A model generated the notes under the pieces. The model searched no databases. It saw only the letters and a list, made by a program, of their open reading frames with translations, and was not told the DNA's origin. Shown piece after piece: positions 17,970-25,930 of a DNA stretch of 64,000 nucleotides. A program made the translations under genes and the position numbers. Within the stretch, counting starts at the first letter, position 1, and each line of letters begins with the position of its first letter. The DNA comes from Microvirga sp. VF16. Its GTDB lineage: Bacteria > Pseudomonadota > Alphaproteobacteria > Rhizobiales > Beijerinckiaceae. The stretch spans positions 186,001 to 250,000 of the forward strand of contig NZ_CP069355.1 in NCBI RefSeq assembly GCF_016864375.1, read 5' to 3'.

Positions 17970-19214
17970 ATGGAATTGTCAAAAGGGCGCCCCTGGGAAG
18001 AAATTCGTGCACAGATGGAAGGATTCAAGCGCGAAGACTTCGCTTGGCGCGAAGGCAAGCTCCCTTCCTACATCTATTACTATGACGAACATCTGCTCTC
18101 GGTGCAGCGCGAGGCCTACGGCATGTACCTCGTAGAAAATGGTCTCGGCAAAAATCGTGCCTTCCCCAGCTTGAAGCGGATGGAGAGCGAGGTGGTCTCC
18201 ATGGGGTTAAGCTTACTCGGTGGGAACGAGAACAGCGCTGGGATATTTGCCTCCGGAGGGACCGAAAGCATTATGCTTGCCGTGAAGGCCGCTCGAGAGC
18301 GCGCAAAATCGGTCGGCAAGGCCCAAAAACCATATCGCATCCTACTCTCTGAGACTGCGCATCCAGCCTTCAACCGGGCTGCGCAACTCATGGAAATAGA
18401 AGTGACGCGTCTGCCCATGCGTCCAAACGACTTCCGCTTCGATCTTGATGCACTGCGAGCAGCCATCGATGAGCATACCATCATGATCGTAGGTTCTGCG
18501 CCTAGCTATCCAGGCGGCACCTTCGATCCCATCGTAGAGATGGGCAAGATCGCACTTGAGAACGAGCTGTGGCTTCATGTTGATGCTTGCGTTGGCGGTT
18601 TCCTGGCGCCATTCGCCCGAAAGAACGGGCGCCCGATCCCCGATTTCGACCTGCGTGTCCCTGGCGTCGTGAGCCTTTCCGCTGACGTTCACAAGTATGG
18701 TTTCGCAGCAAAAGGCGCATCATTGCTTCTATTCGCTTCGGAGGACGATAAGCCTTATGCAGGCTTCACTTTCAGCTGGGCGCGTGGAACTTACACCAGT
18801 GAGAGTATGCAGGGAACGCGGGCAGGTGGCTCTATTGCATGCGCTTGGGCGATCATGAATCATCTTGGCGACGATGGCTACCGTCACTTGGCTAAGGTCA
18901 CCACAGATACCATCGATCGATTCACTGATGGCATTGATCGTATCGCCGGATTAAAGGTAATCCGCCCTTATGAGCTTTGCATTTTCTCTTATGAGAGCAC
19001 AGATCCAGCCGTCGAGATAAACGCTGTTGGCGACGCAATGGAAGAATACGGATGGTTCATCGGACGATCCCAGCGACCCGTCCCATCAATTCAAATGGCG
19101 GTTAATCCGGTGCATGAAAAGGTCGTTGACCAATATCTCAAAGAACTAGCAGCCAGTGTGGAAAAGGTCCGCAGGCTCGGATTGAGAGGAAAGTTCAATG
19201 ATCGCACATACTGA
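17970..19214 (+). CDS. PLP-dependent group II-type decarboxylase/lyase, copy B
   Basis: Paralogue of the enzyme at 6929-8200, 414 residues. It has ASGGTESIMLAVKAARE (about 94-110), LHVDACVGGFLAPFAR with Asp205, and the Schiff-base Lys242 in LSADVHKYGFAAKGAS, the sphingosine-phosphate-lyase/MfnA-like pattern. Start ATG 17970 has AAGGA 7 bases upstream. It is followed after 351 bases by the second ureohydrolase on the same strand, preserving the decarboxylase-ureohydrolase association of the first cluster but with the order changed. The reaction is probably decarboxylation of an amino acid; the substrate is unknown. Confidence 0.85.
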   Translation: MELSKGRPWEEIRAQMEGFKREDFAWREGKLPSYIYYYDEHLLSVQREAYGMYLVENGLGKNRAFPSLKRMESEVVSMGLSLLGGNENSAGIFASGGTESIMLAVKAARERAKSVGKAQKPYRILLSETAHPAFNRAAQLMEIEVTRLPMRPNDFRFDLDALRAAIDEHTIMIVGSAPSYPGGTFDPIVEMGKIALENELWLHVDACVGGFLAPFARKNGRPIPDFDLRVPGVVSLSADVHKYGFAAKGASLLLFASEDDKPYAGFTFSWARGTYTSESMQGTRAGGSIACAWAIMNHLGDDGYRHLAKVTTDTIDRFTDGIDRIAGLKVIRPYELCIFSYESTDPAVEINAVGDAMEEYGWFIGRSQRPVPSIQMAVNPVHEKVVDQYLKELAASVEKVRRLGLRGKFNDRTY

Positions 19215-19565
19215 TGTGTTACGGGTCAAGTGTTCCTCGGGATTTCATCCTTGTTCCCAAGGGGCGTTCTGACGAGCCCTCGAGTCGGTTCGTACATGAA
19301 GAGATCGATCACGCGCCTTGAGTGAGCAAAAAATGAGAACGGTCAATTGAAGAAGGAATGCTTTATGGTTCATTATCGCTCCATTAGGTGCCACGATGAA
19401 TCAGAATGCAACGTCACTGTGTTTGGTAGCTTCGCGGTAAGATGAATCCTTCGCACCTTACGTGGGTGAGTGGATCGTACTGCGGGCCGGCAGCGAGGGC
19501 CTAGCTACTACTCTCTTTCCATTTCACCTCTCATTTCTAGACGCACATCCGGAAGGAACCTTTGT
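19215..19565. other. Intergenic stretch, decarboxylase B to ureohydrolase B
   Basis: About 350 bases with no recognised gene. It probably holds a separate promoter for the ureohydrolase; I saw no clear terminator or operator. Confidence 0.4.
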
Positions 19566-20534
19566 ATGGCCAAACCGATTACTGATTTCGCGCCGGCAGA
19601 CGCGAGCCTAACGCCGCGTTTCGCAGAAGTTGCGACATTCATGCGAACACGCTCTCTGCCCATGGGGCAGGCGGGCGACGTAGATGTTGGTATCGTTGGT
19701 GTCCCCTTCGACCTAGGCACATCCTACCGCGCCGGGAGCCGACATGGACCAGCCAGCATCCGAGAGCAGTCTCGCGCGCTTAGGTTGATCAACGGTCACA
19801 CAGGAACTGCTCCATTCGAGATTGCGCGTATCGCAGACCTCGGAGACACTCCAATTCATCCGCTGAACTTTGACGAGAGTCTCAAGATAATCACCGACTC
19901 TTTCCGCGACTTGGGCGAAAAGGGTGTTCGCCCGCTTGCGCTTGGCGGCGATCACACGATTTCGCTGCCAATCCTAAGAGGCTTGGTGCGCAACGGTGAC
20001 GTAGGAATGGTCCACTTCGACGCCCATAGCGACACCAGCGACGAGACGCGTGGGATGAAGATCAGCCACTCTACGCCGTTCCGCAGAGCAGTGGAAGAAG
20101 GATTGCTTGATCCGAGGCGAGTGATTCAGATTGGCCTCAGAGGCCAGATGTACTCTAACGACGATTACGGGTGGGCGCGCGACGTCGGCATGACCATCAT
20201 CACCATGGATGATTTCGAGACGCGTGGCCGCGCTGCGGTGATCGATGAAGCCCGAAGGGTTGTAGGAAACGCACCAACTTACCTGTCGTTCGATATCGAT
20301 GGACTCGACTCCATTTATTGCCCCGGTACCGGTGTGCCTGAACCCGGTGGCTTCTCTATGCGTGATGCTATGGTTGTTTTCCGGGGCCTTCGCGGCATTG
20401 ACCTGATCGGCGCAGATATCTGCGAAGTCGCTCCGCACCTCGATGTTGGCGGCATCACTTCGATCCATGCCGCTCATCTTGGCTTCGAGTTGCTTTGCCT
20501 CTTGGCTGAGGCAGCGCGTAGCCGCACGAAGTAA
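19566..20534 (+). CDS. Ureohydrolase of the agmatinase/guanidinobutyrase family, copy B
   Basis: Close paralogue of the enzyme at 9809-10774, 322 residues, with all dimanganese ligands: His in GGDHTIS, Asp/His/Asp in FDAHSDTSD, and two Asp in FDIDGLD. The N-terminus KPITDFAPADASLTPRFAEV parallels PISDFAPADANRTPRFADV in copy A. I start at ATG 19566, with GGAAGGAA about 10 bases upstream; an open frame extends to 19470 without homology to copy A. It is downstream of decarboxylase B and upstream of the ruined amidase. Both ureohydrolases look functional, so they may differ in substrate or inducer. Confidence 0.9.
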   Translation: MAKPITDFAPADASLTPRFAEVATFMRTRSLPMGQAGDVDVGIVGVPFDLGTSYRAGSRHGPASIREQSRALRLINGHTGTAPFEIARIADLGDTPIHPLNFDESLKIITDSFRDLGEKGVRPLALGGDHTISLPILRGLVRNGDVGMVHFDAHSDTSDETRGMKISHSTPFRRAVEEGLLDPRRVIQIGLRGQMYSNDDYGWARDVGMTIITMDDFETRGRAAVIDEARRVVGNAPTYLSFDIDGLDSIYCPGTGVPEPGGFSMRDAMVVFRGLRGIDLIGADICEVAPHLDVGGITSIHAAHLGFELLCLLAEAARSRTK

Positions 20535-20890
20535 GAGCGTAGCCCTTGCCTCTTTCAGCTTCCGGGAAAGCGTTAGCGGAGGCGAAGCGAACTTTCCCGC
20601 GGGCGTCCCCCGCTCGCGGGTATTAATCAATCTTAATTGGATTTTCCTGAATCGATGCGATGGGGCAGATACTGCCTATTCGAATCTCACTATATCGATC
20701 GTTCTGTCCGCAGACATCCTGCTACGTGCAAAGGAAGCTAGGTGTTGGCAGGTATTTCTCGGTGGCCTTTTCGAAAGCGGATTTGGGCTTTCCTAAGGCC
20801 GGCTTGGAGCTCTTTGCGCCACTAACGAAAGCCGACGTCGATCGTTCCCTCGGGGCTGCCGAGGACGCCCTTGTTCCTACTCGCGTGAGG
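20535..20890. other. Stretch after ureohydrolase B without a recognised gene
   Basis: About 350 bases between ureohydrolase B and the amidase remnant. Short frames are present but none resembles a known family. Confidence 0.4.
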
Positions 20891-20899
20891 TTTCTTCAA

Positions 20900-21640
20900 T
20901 GAACTTCGAAGACAGTGTCTTCGGAGCTGAGGACACAGTTGAGAATCTCGCAGCAGCCCGCACTCGGGGTTCTATCTGTTCTGCTAAGCTCGTTCGCCGC
21001 TCTCTCGCTCACGCGGCTTCGGTGCGCAAGCATGTCGGTGTCAGCCTGTTTGTGGCCTGAAGAAGCAATCGAGTTCGGTGAGCAGGAAGACAGCTTGGCA
21101 GCCGCAGGTACGCCGGCACCGTCCCCGCTTGCGGGCCTCCCGATTACTGTGAAGGATAACTGCGACGTTCTTAGGGATCACCCAGGCCGGCTCGATGGCA
21201 TTTGCGACTTTGCTACCAGCCTCGCGTGATGCTACTTGTGTAGCCCGGCTATGGGTAGCGGGAGCAGGAATCATAGGCAAGTCGTCTGTGTGGGCATTGG
21301 CTTAGCTAACACCGGAGAGAATCCTACTTTCGGCACTCCGCGCAAACCCGTCGATCCGTCCCGCCTTGTTGATGGCTCCTCGTCCGGCGCCGCCGCTAGC
21401 GTGGCGGAAGGGTCCGTGATTGCGGCGCTTGGGACAGACACTGGCGGATCGATCCGACAACCGGCCGCACGTTATGGGCTCGCTGGCTTCAAACCGCTGG
21501 AGGGACGGATCTCAACTCAAGGCGTCACACCTCTGTCAACGACATTGGATACATTGGTCAATTCGCACGTACGATTAGCTGCTGCGCGATCATGGATGCC
21601 GCGATTGCAGATGAGCCATGATCGACCCTTGCTCACCATG
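20900..21640 (+). pseudogene. Ruined amidase gene
   Basis: Degenerate relative of the amidase at 8280-9656. One frame holds PSPLAGLPITVKDNCDVLRD, matching the catalytic-Lys region; a later frame holds NPTFGTPRKPVDPSRLVDGSSSGAAASVAEGS and ALGTDTGGSIRQPAARYGLAGFKPLEG, matching the serine motifs. The two lie in different frames with missing sequence between them, the conserved GG before SSSG reads DG, and the C-terminal half is absent. It follows ureohydrolase B, so the second cluster once had the same three enzymes as the first. Confidence 0.85.
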
Positions 21641-21705
21641 TCTAATAGCCCATGCGACTGAACCGACCAATGCTGATCAATGAGACTTGGTAGTCTACAC
21701 CGTCG

Positions 21706-21857
21706 CGATGAGAGAGAAATCTCCCAGATCGCCTGAGGCACCTTGTTGGCCGATAAGCATAACGCCCGCGAAGATCGCGAGCGTTACACTGATTGCTCCT
21801 ATAAGTCCCTCAATGATACTTGCAAAGTAGAGAGGGGTGGCGTTCAGGGACGTCATT
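21706..21857 (-). pseudogene. Truncated ABC permease start
   Basis: About 50 codons beginning MTSLNATPLYFASIIEGLIG and continuing SVTLAIFAGVMLIG before running into unrelated sequence and a stop. It aligns with the first residues of the intact permease at 11645-12331 (PFLGYIVEGL, GAMLIGAA). It lies 13 bases downstream of the orphan binding-protein gene, the same place as in the intact operon, so that binding protein has lost its own permeases. Confidence 0.6.
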
Positions 21858-21870
21858 CCTCACGTACCCC

Positions 21871-22653
21871 TTATTGAGGGGGCATCTCGACCCCAAACCA
21901 CTTCTTAGTAAATTCAGCGTGACTACCATTTTTGATGAGCGCCTCGATACCGCTGTCAATCGCCTTTACCAAAGCCTTGTCATCGAGCCGCACGGCGAGA
22001 CCTTGGCCTTGACCGGTGTAGGTCGGATCGGTGAAGGGCTCTCCAACGATCTTGTATGTGCCTGGTTTGGCCTGAATATAGGCTGGTTGTATTTGCGTTG
22101 CTTCCCCGAGAATAGCATCGACGCGGCCGGAGTCGAGGTCTAAGACCGCGGCATCCATGCTGTCGTACGTCGACACTTTCACTTTGGAACCCATTTTGCC
22201 ATTGAGGAAACGCTCCAGGCTCGAGGCCGCAACAGTACCGATGACTTTACCGGTCAGGGCGTCGCCCGATCCATTGATGGATGAGGACGCAAGAGTCATA
22301 TAGGCCCATGGGCTTTTCAAATAGGGGCGTGAGAACGCAGCTCTTTTCTTTCGCTCATCGGTGATGGCCACGGTTGCAATTACATCGATCTTGCGGGTAT
22401 CGAGAGCTGTAAAGATACCGTCCCACGGCATGTTTCTCAGCTCGCACCGCAACTTTTCAGCAGAACAAACTCCCTTGACGATGTCGACATCAAAGCCCTT
22501 GAGCTCTCCATCGGCACCGACTGAAGCGAATGGCGGATAGGAACCATCGAAACCTATGACAACCTTTTGCTGAGGCTGTGCATGCGCCGGCTGTGCCAAG
22601 GCTGCGACCAGAGCGGCGGTCGAGAGAAGAAGTGAGCAGTTCGAAGCCTTCAT
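21871..22653 (-). CDS. Amino-acid ABC transporter periplasmic binding protein, orphan copy
   Basis: Intact family 3 binding protein, 260 residues, with a signal peptide (ASNCSLLLSTAALVAALAQ, ending AHA|QP), VIGFDGSYPPFASVGADG, CELRNMPWDGIFTALDTRKIDVI, and DLDSGRVDAILGEATQIQPAY. Start ATG 22653 has AAGGGA 9 bases upstream. Only a permease stub follows it, so it either uses the permeases at 10.9-12.3 kb or is on the way to loss. It is closer to the dead copy at 15559-16342 than to the copy at 12354. Ligand presumably a polar or basic amino acid derivative. Confidence 0.9.
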   Translation of the reverse strand: MKASNCSLLLSTAALVAALAQPAHAQPQQKVVIGFDGSYPPFASVGADGELKGFDVDIVKGVCSAEKLRCELRNMPWDGIFTALDTRKIDVIATVAITDERKKRAAFSRPYLKSPWAYMTLASSSINGSGDALTGKVIGTVAASSLERFLNGKMGSKVKVSTYDSMDAAVLDLDSGRVDAILGEATQIQPAYIQAKPGTYKIVGEPFTDPTYTGQGQGLAVRLDDKALVKAIDSGIEALIKNGSHAEFTKKWFGVEMPPQ

Positions 22654-23235
22654 AATCGTTGTTCCCTTCATTTGCTGGTTTCTGCGCCTGTTTGCGTCGA
22701 CGCAACACGCCCCCGTGGCGATGACTGCCAGGATTGCTCCCCCAAGAAGTGACGTTTCCGCTGGCTTCCTGACTGTTCAGGTGGCCAAGAGGCATGTTGA
22801 TGACTTAATGCTCAGGTCACGATGCACGTTGGAGTAGTTTTCTTTGGAGTCCGTTCTCCACGAAACACGCGGTCTAGTGGACTTTCTACATGCGGAAGAG
22901 ATCCTCCTTGAGCGAATAGACATAAGGTGATAGCCCTCCTGACTCCCGACGACGGTCATCTTTAACGAGCCTTAGATCCGTTTTGAGGCCTTCCAAGGGA
23001 TTCTGTTTTTTGGAAGCACTTTCATGCCGCGCTCCTTCGTGCACCCCTTGGGAAGCTCAAATGTTGCAACTCGCCATTGAAATCCTTCAGTACTTGCGCC
23101 GAAGCCTCGGCGCTTGAGGTCAAGTACGGCAGGGCTACAGCGCTCGCGCGGCATGGTTCATGCGCTTTTGATCAGCGCAGAGGTGTTCACCTGAGAAAAC
23201 TGGCAGCAAGAACCATGCAACACCGAGCACGAGTC
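22654..23235. other. Intergenic stretch between orphan binding protein and LysA-type decarboxylase
   Basis: About 580 bases. The 150 nearest 22654 resemble the DNA upstream of the dead binding-protein gene and should carry the promoter. The rest holds only short frames that I do not recognise. Confidence 0.45.
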
Positions 23236-24648
23236 CTATTCTCCCCGTAGTCGCTCAGGGATTTGGTGCAGGCGAAACACATCCTCAACTGTCTCTCGGG
23301 CCTTGATAAGTTCTGCGTCACCGTCATTGACCAGAACCGTTGCGGGCCTGGGCACGCCATTGAACTGCGTCGACGTCGTTTCAGAATACATTCCAGTGTC
23401 GAGGATAGCGAGTACATCCCCTGCTGCAAGATCCGGGATAGATTGATTGGCCGAAAAGACCGAGGGTATACACGTTAGGCCGACAATCAACGCGGGTTCC
23501 TTGAAAGAGCGGGTCATGCCAGTCGCGGGGAGTATGTGGTACCGGCTAGCGCTAGTATCGATTCGCATAAGAAGATTTGTGCTCGAATCGACATTCACCC
23601 AGATGCGGCCGAGATCACGTTTGATTGTCCCGATAGTGGTGAGTAAGACGCTGGCGTTGCCGATGATGTAGCGACCCGGCTCAAGCCATAAGGCAGGTGT
23701 CGGCAATCCGGTTGTCTTAAGATTGCTGAGCAATGCGCCGCATACAGTTTCGGCGTAATCGTCAATTTTGAGTTGATTCAGTGCAAGCTGTCGCGACTCG
23801 GGATCTCGTTCACGCGGTATCCCTCCGCCAATATCGACAATCCGCGGCCAGAACCCGGTTTGTTCATGAAGCCGCACTACGGCTTGAGCGAAACCCGAAT
23901 ACAGTTCCGTGATCACGTCCTTGCGTAACGAATAGCGGCCCACGTGATAATGAAAGCCTACATGATCAAGTTCTGGCAGATCTGCTAACCGTCGAGTAAG
24001 AGCTGCAGCCATGTCGGGCCCGAAACCGAACTTTATCGCTTCAATTCGATCGTAGATACCCGCTTCGTCCGAAATACCCATGTAGTCGCTGCCGACATTC
24101 CGAAGGTAGTCATTCAATATTTTTAGTCGCAGCATTACCTTCGCGCGGACGCCATACTTGCGTGCTGCAGCACAAACTTTGTCAATCTCGTCTTCGGCAT
24201 CGATATTGATCGTGACCCCTCTGCGTACGGCTTCATCGATTTCCTGTGCCGTCTTGAGGCTGCCGTTCATGGCAATGAGTGCGGGATCAGCGCCGCCTTG
24301 AAACGTGGCGTAAAGCTCTCCCATCCCGAAACAATCGCCACCGCCGCCCTCTGCGCTCACGATAGCGCGTACGGCCAAGTTGTTGTTGGCCTTGATGGCG
24401 TACATGACATTGACGGGGGCGGGCCAGCGCTCCGAAAACGCTCGACGCACCGCTCGGAAATTTTGGCGCACCGTGCTCTCGGAAATGACGAATAAAGGAG
24501 AGCCGAATTCGGCTACAAGTCGATCCGCAGCAACGCCGCCAATAGTTAAGATGCCGCGCTGATCGACGTCCAAACAATCACTTCCAATTTGTACCGACTT
24601 TAAGTATTCAGCCCCATTTGCCGTCTTCTTGATGGACACACTGTTCAT
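23236..24648 (-). CDS. PLP-dependent decarboxylase of the LysA/ornithine decarboxylase family (group IV), substrate unknown
   Basis: A 470-residue fold-type III (alanine racemase barrel) PLP enzyme. The Schiff-base lysine is Lys86 in VMYAIKANNN; HVGFHYHVGR and the glycine-rich IVDIGGGIPRE bind the phosphate. It is not a standard diaminopimelate decarboxylase: the CESxD substrate motif is replaced by GLTCIPSVFSAN, and VDSSTNLLMR replaces the usual VDAGMNDL-type block. An amino-acid, D-amino-acid or polyamine-type substrate is possible. Start ATG 24648 has GGAG 7 bases upstream. It lies among arginine/agmatine-type genes, so an ornithine, lysine or arginine derivative is the natural guess, not shown by sequence. 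Confidence 0.82.
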   Translation of the reverse strand: MNSVSIKKTANGAEYLKSVQIGSDCLDVDQRGILTIGGVAADRLVAEFGSPLFVISESTVRQNFRAVRRAFSERWPAPVNVMYAIKANNNLAVRAIVSAEGGGGDCFGMGELYATFQGGADPALIAMNGSLKTAQEIDEAVRRGVTINIDAEDEIDKVCAAARKYGVRAKVMLRLKILNDYLRNVGSDYMGISDEAGIYDRIEAIKFGFGPDMAAALTRRLADLPELDHVGFHYHVGRYSLRKDVITELYSGFAQAVVRLHEQTGFWPRIVDIGGGIPRERDPESRQLALNQLKIDDYAETVCGALLSNLKTTGLPTPALWLEPGRYIIGNASVLLTTIGTIKRDLGRIWVNVDSSTNLLMRIDTSASRYHILPATGMTRSFKEPALIVGLTCIPSVFSANQSIPDLAAGDVLAILDTGMYSETTSTQFNGVPRPATVLVNDGDAELIKARETVEDVFRLHQIPERLRGE

Positions 24649-24750
24649 ACCCAATCTCCAAGATGAGTGATGATTTACAACCGCATGAGAATGTAAATCA
24701 TCTGTTCAACATGGTGTAGTGAAGCGTTGAAGATAAGATTAAGCTTACAA

Positions 24751-24990
24751 CTACGTTCCTATACCTGCGAATGATTTACGGTTGGCCGCAATCGCGTTTA
24801 CGACTGCTCTTTTGCGCGGTGAGTATTCTTGACCCCCACTCTCGCTGAAGACGCCTGAAGCTATCAGTGCGTCTACTTCGGCCTCGGTGTATTTCGGTTT
24901 CTGCGGAACCCGCCGAGTCGGCGGGCCGAATTTTCCACTGGCGACAAGGCGTAGATCCTTTGCTGCCGGACGAACCGCAAACGAGAGCAG
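24751..24990 (-). pseudogene. Possible gene tail, CoA-transferase-like ending
   Basis: An open frame without a start encodes KFGPPTRRVPQKPKYTEAEV then DALIASGVF and a basic tail before a stop. YTEAEVDALIASGV resembles the last residues of CaiB/BaiF-type CoA-transferases. Nothing upstream completes the gene. Weak evidence; listed so that it is not lost. The rest of 24649-25116 shows no gene. Confidence 0.25.
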
Positions 24991-25040
24991 CTTTCATTGG
25001 AAAATGATTGATCCCTCTCTACATTTCTGAGATGCTAGCC

Positions 25041-25059
25041 GTATACAGAGGCTGTGTAC
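25041..25059. promoter_or_regulatory. Second copy of the GTATACAG-N3-CTGTGTAC dyad
   Basis: The same inverted repeat as at 14043-14061, with a changed spacer (AGG for GGG). It precedes the truncated GntR copy by about 90 bases. Sequence around it is only loosely related to the first copy while both arms are unchanged. Confidence 0.5.
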
Positions 25060-25116
25060 AGCTATTTTTCGGGCTTTCGCTTCTTTTGCGGATCTGTGGA
25101 GAACAGGTGGCCCACT

Positions 25117-25498
25117 CGCTGGATATGACGGGATCTGAAGGAGCGGATTGTTGAAGCAGGATGGGAACCACGAGAATCTGGGGGGCTCAGAGAACCGGAG
25201 GGCCGGTGCCCCTGAAATTGCAAACACGTTGCTGCTTAGGATATGCAGTTTGCGCTACTTGCCCTCACAAAGGTTGAGTGAATCCGCACTGGCTGAGGAG
25301 TTCGGTGTAAGCCGCACCCCGATCCGCCAAGTGCTTCAACAACTTGCACTTTTCGGTCTCGTCGAGAGCCGCAACGGCGTCGGCACAGTGGTTACCGAGG
25401 TCAACTATGAGCGCGCTATGGACCTGCTGGCAATTCGGAGGCACATGGCGCTGCTCATGAGCGAGACGGTCGACCCCTCACGCTTCCCACGGGCGAAT
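25117..25498 (+). repeat. 382-bp direct repeat, copy 2 (GntR 5' region)
   Basis: Matches 14124-14505 base for base as far as I can read. The match stops abruptly at GGGCGAAT, after which this copy continues with unrelated DNA. Confidence 0.85.
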
Positions 25499-25570
25499 AG
25501 CCACTTTGCTACAACTATTCGCAACATCACTCGACTCAGGGCAGTAACTAGACATTTGAGGTTGTCATGA
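25148..25570 (+). pseudogene. Truncated GntR regulator copy
   Basis: Identical to the regulator at 14155-14907 for 117 codons, covering the TTG start, the ribosome-binding site and the whole DNA-binding domain. It then reads 23 unrelated codons (from SHFATTIRNITRL) to a stop, so the effector and dimerisation domain is lost. If expressed, the 140-residue product might still bind the operator weakly; more likely it is debris of a duplication. Confidence 0.8.
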
Positions 25571-25827
25571 TAACGGTCTTTCGCCAGTGGGGTGCCTCAC
25601 TTGATGAGATTGACCAGGCGTTCGTAGACCAAGGTTATATTACGATCTATGGTGGAGGTATGTCGCTCGTCGTTCCAGCCGGGCCGCGGCCACAGAACCG
25701 CAGAACGCGTCTTTCACTAGCTGCGCTGCTCCAGCAGCTTTTTAGGCAGGAGCAAAGCGACTCAGTTGAGGCAATTCTCCGTAGATATCCAGAGCAATCA
25801 AAAATAGTGTGCCGCGTCGCACCTTAG
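25567..25827 (+). CDS. Hypothetical protein, 86 aa
   Basis: A short frame beginning MITVFRQWGASLDEIDQAF and containing LSLAALLQQLFRQEQSDSVEAI. The start ATG has GAGG 5 bases upstream and overlaps the stop of the truncated GntR copy. I do not recognise it. It could be a remnant of a larger gene joined to the broken regulator. Confidence 0.3.
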   Translation: MITVFRQWGASLDEIDQAFVDQGYITIYGGGMSLVVPAGPRPQNRRTRLSLAALLQQLFRQEQSDSVEAILRRYPEQSKIVCRVAP

Positions 25828-25930
25828 GCCGAATGGACACATTGGATCGAGCTTTGGGTGAGCGAGTTCCTAAACAATCGGGACCTTCAGTGCCCTTAAA
25901 CGATGCTTACTGTGAGGTGTTGCTTAAGAG

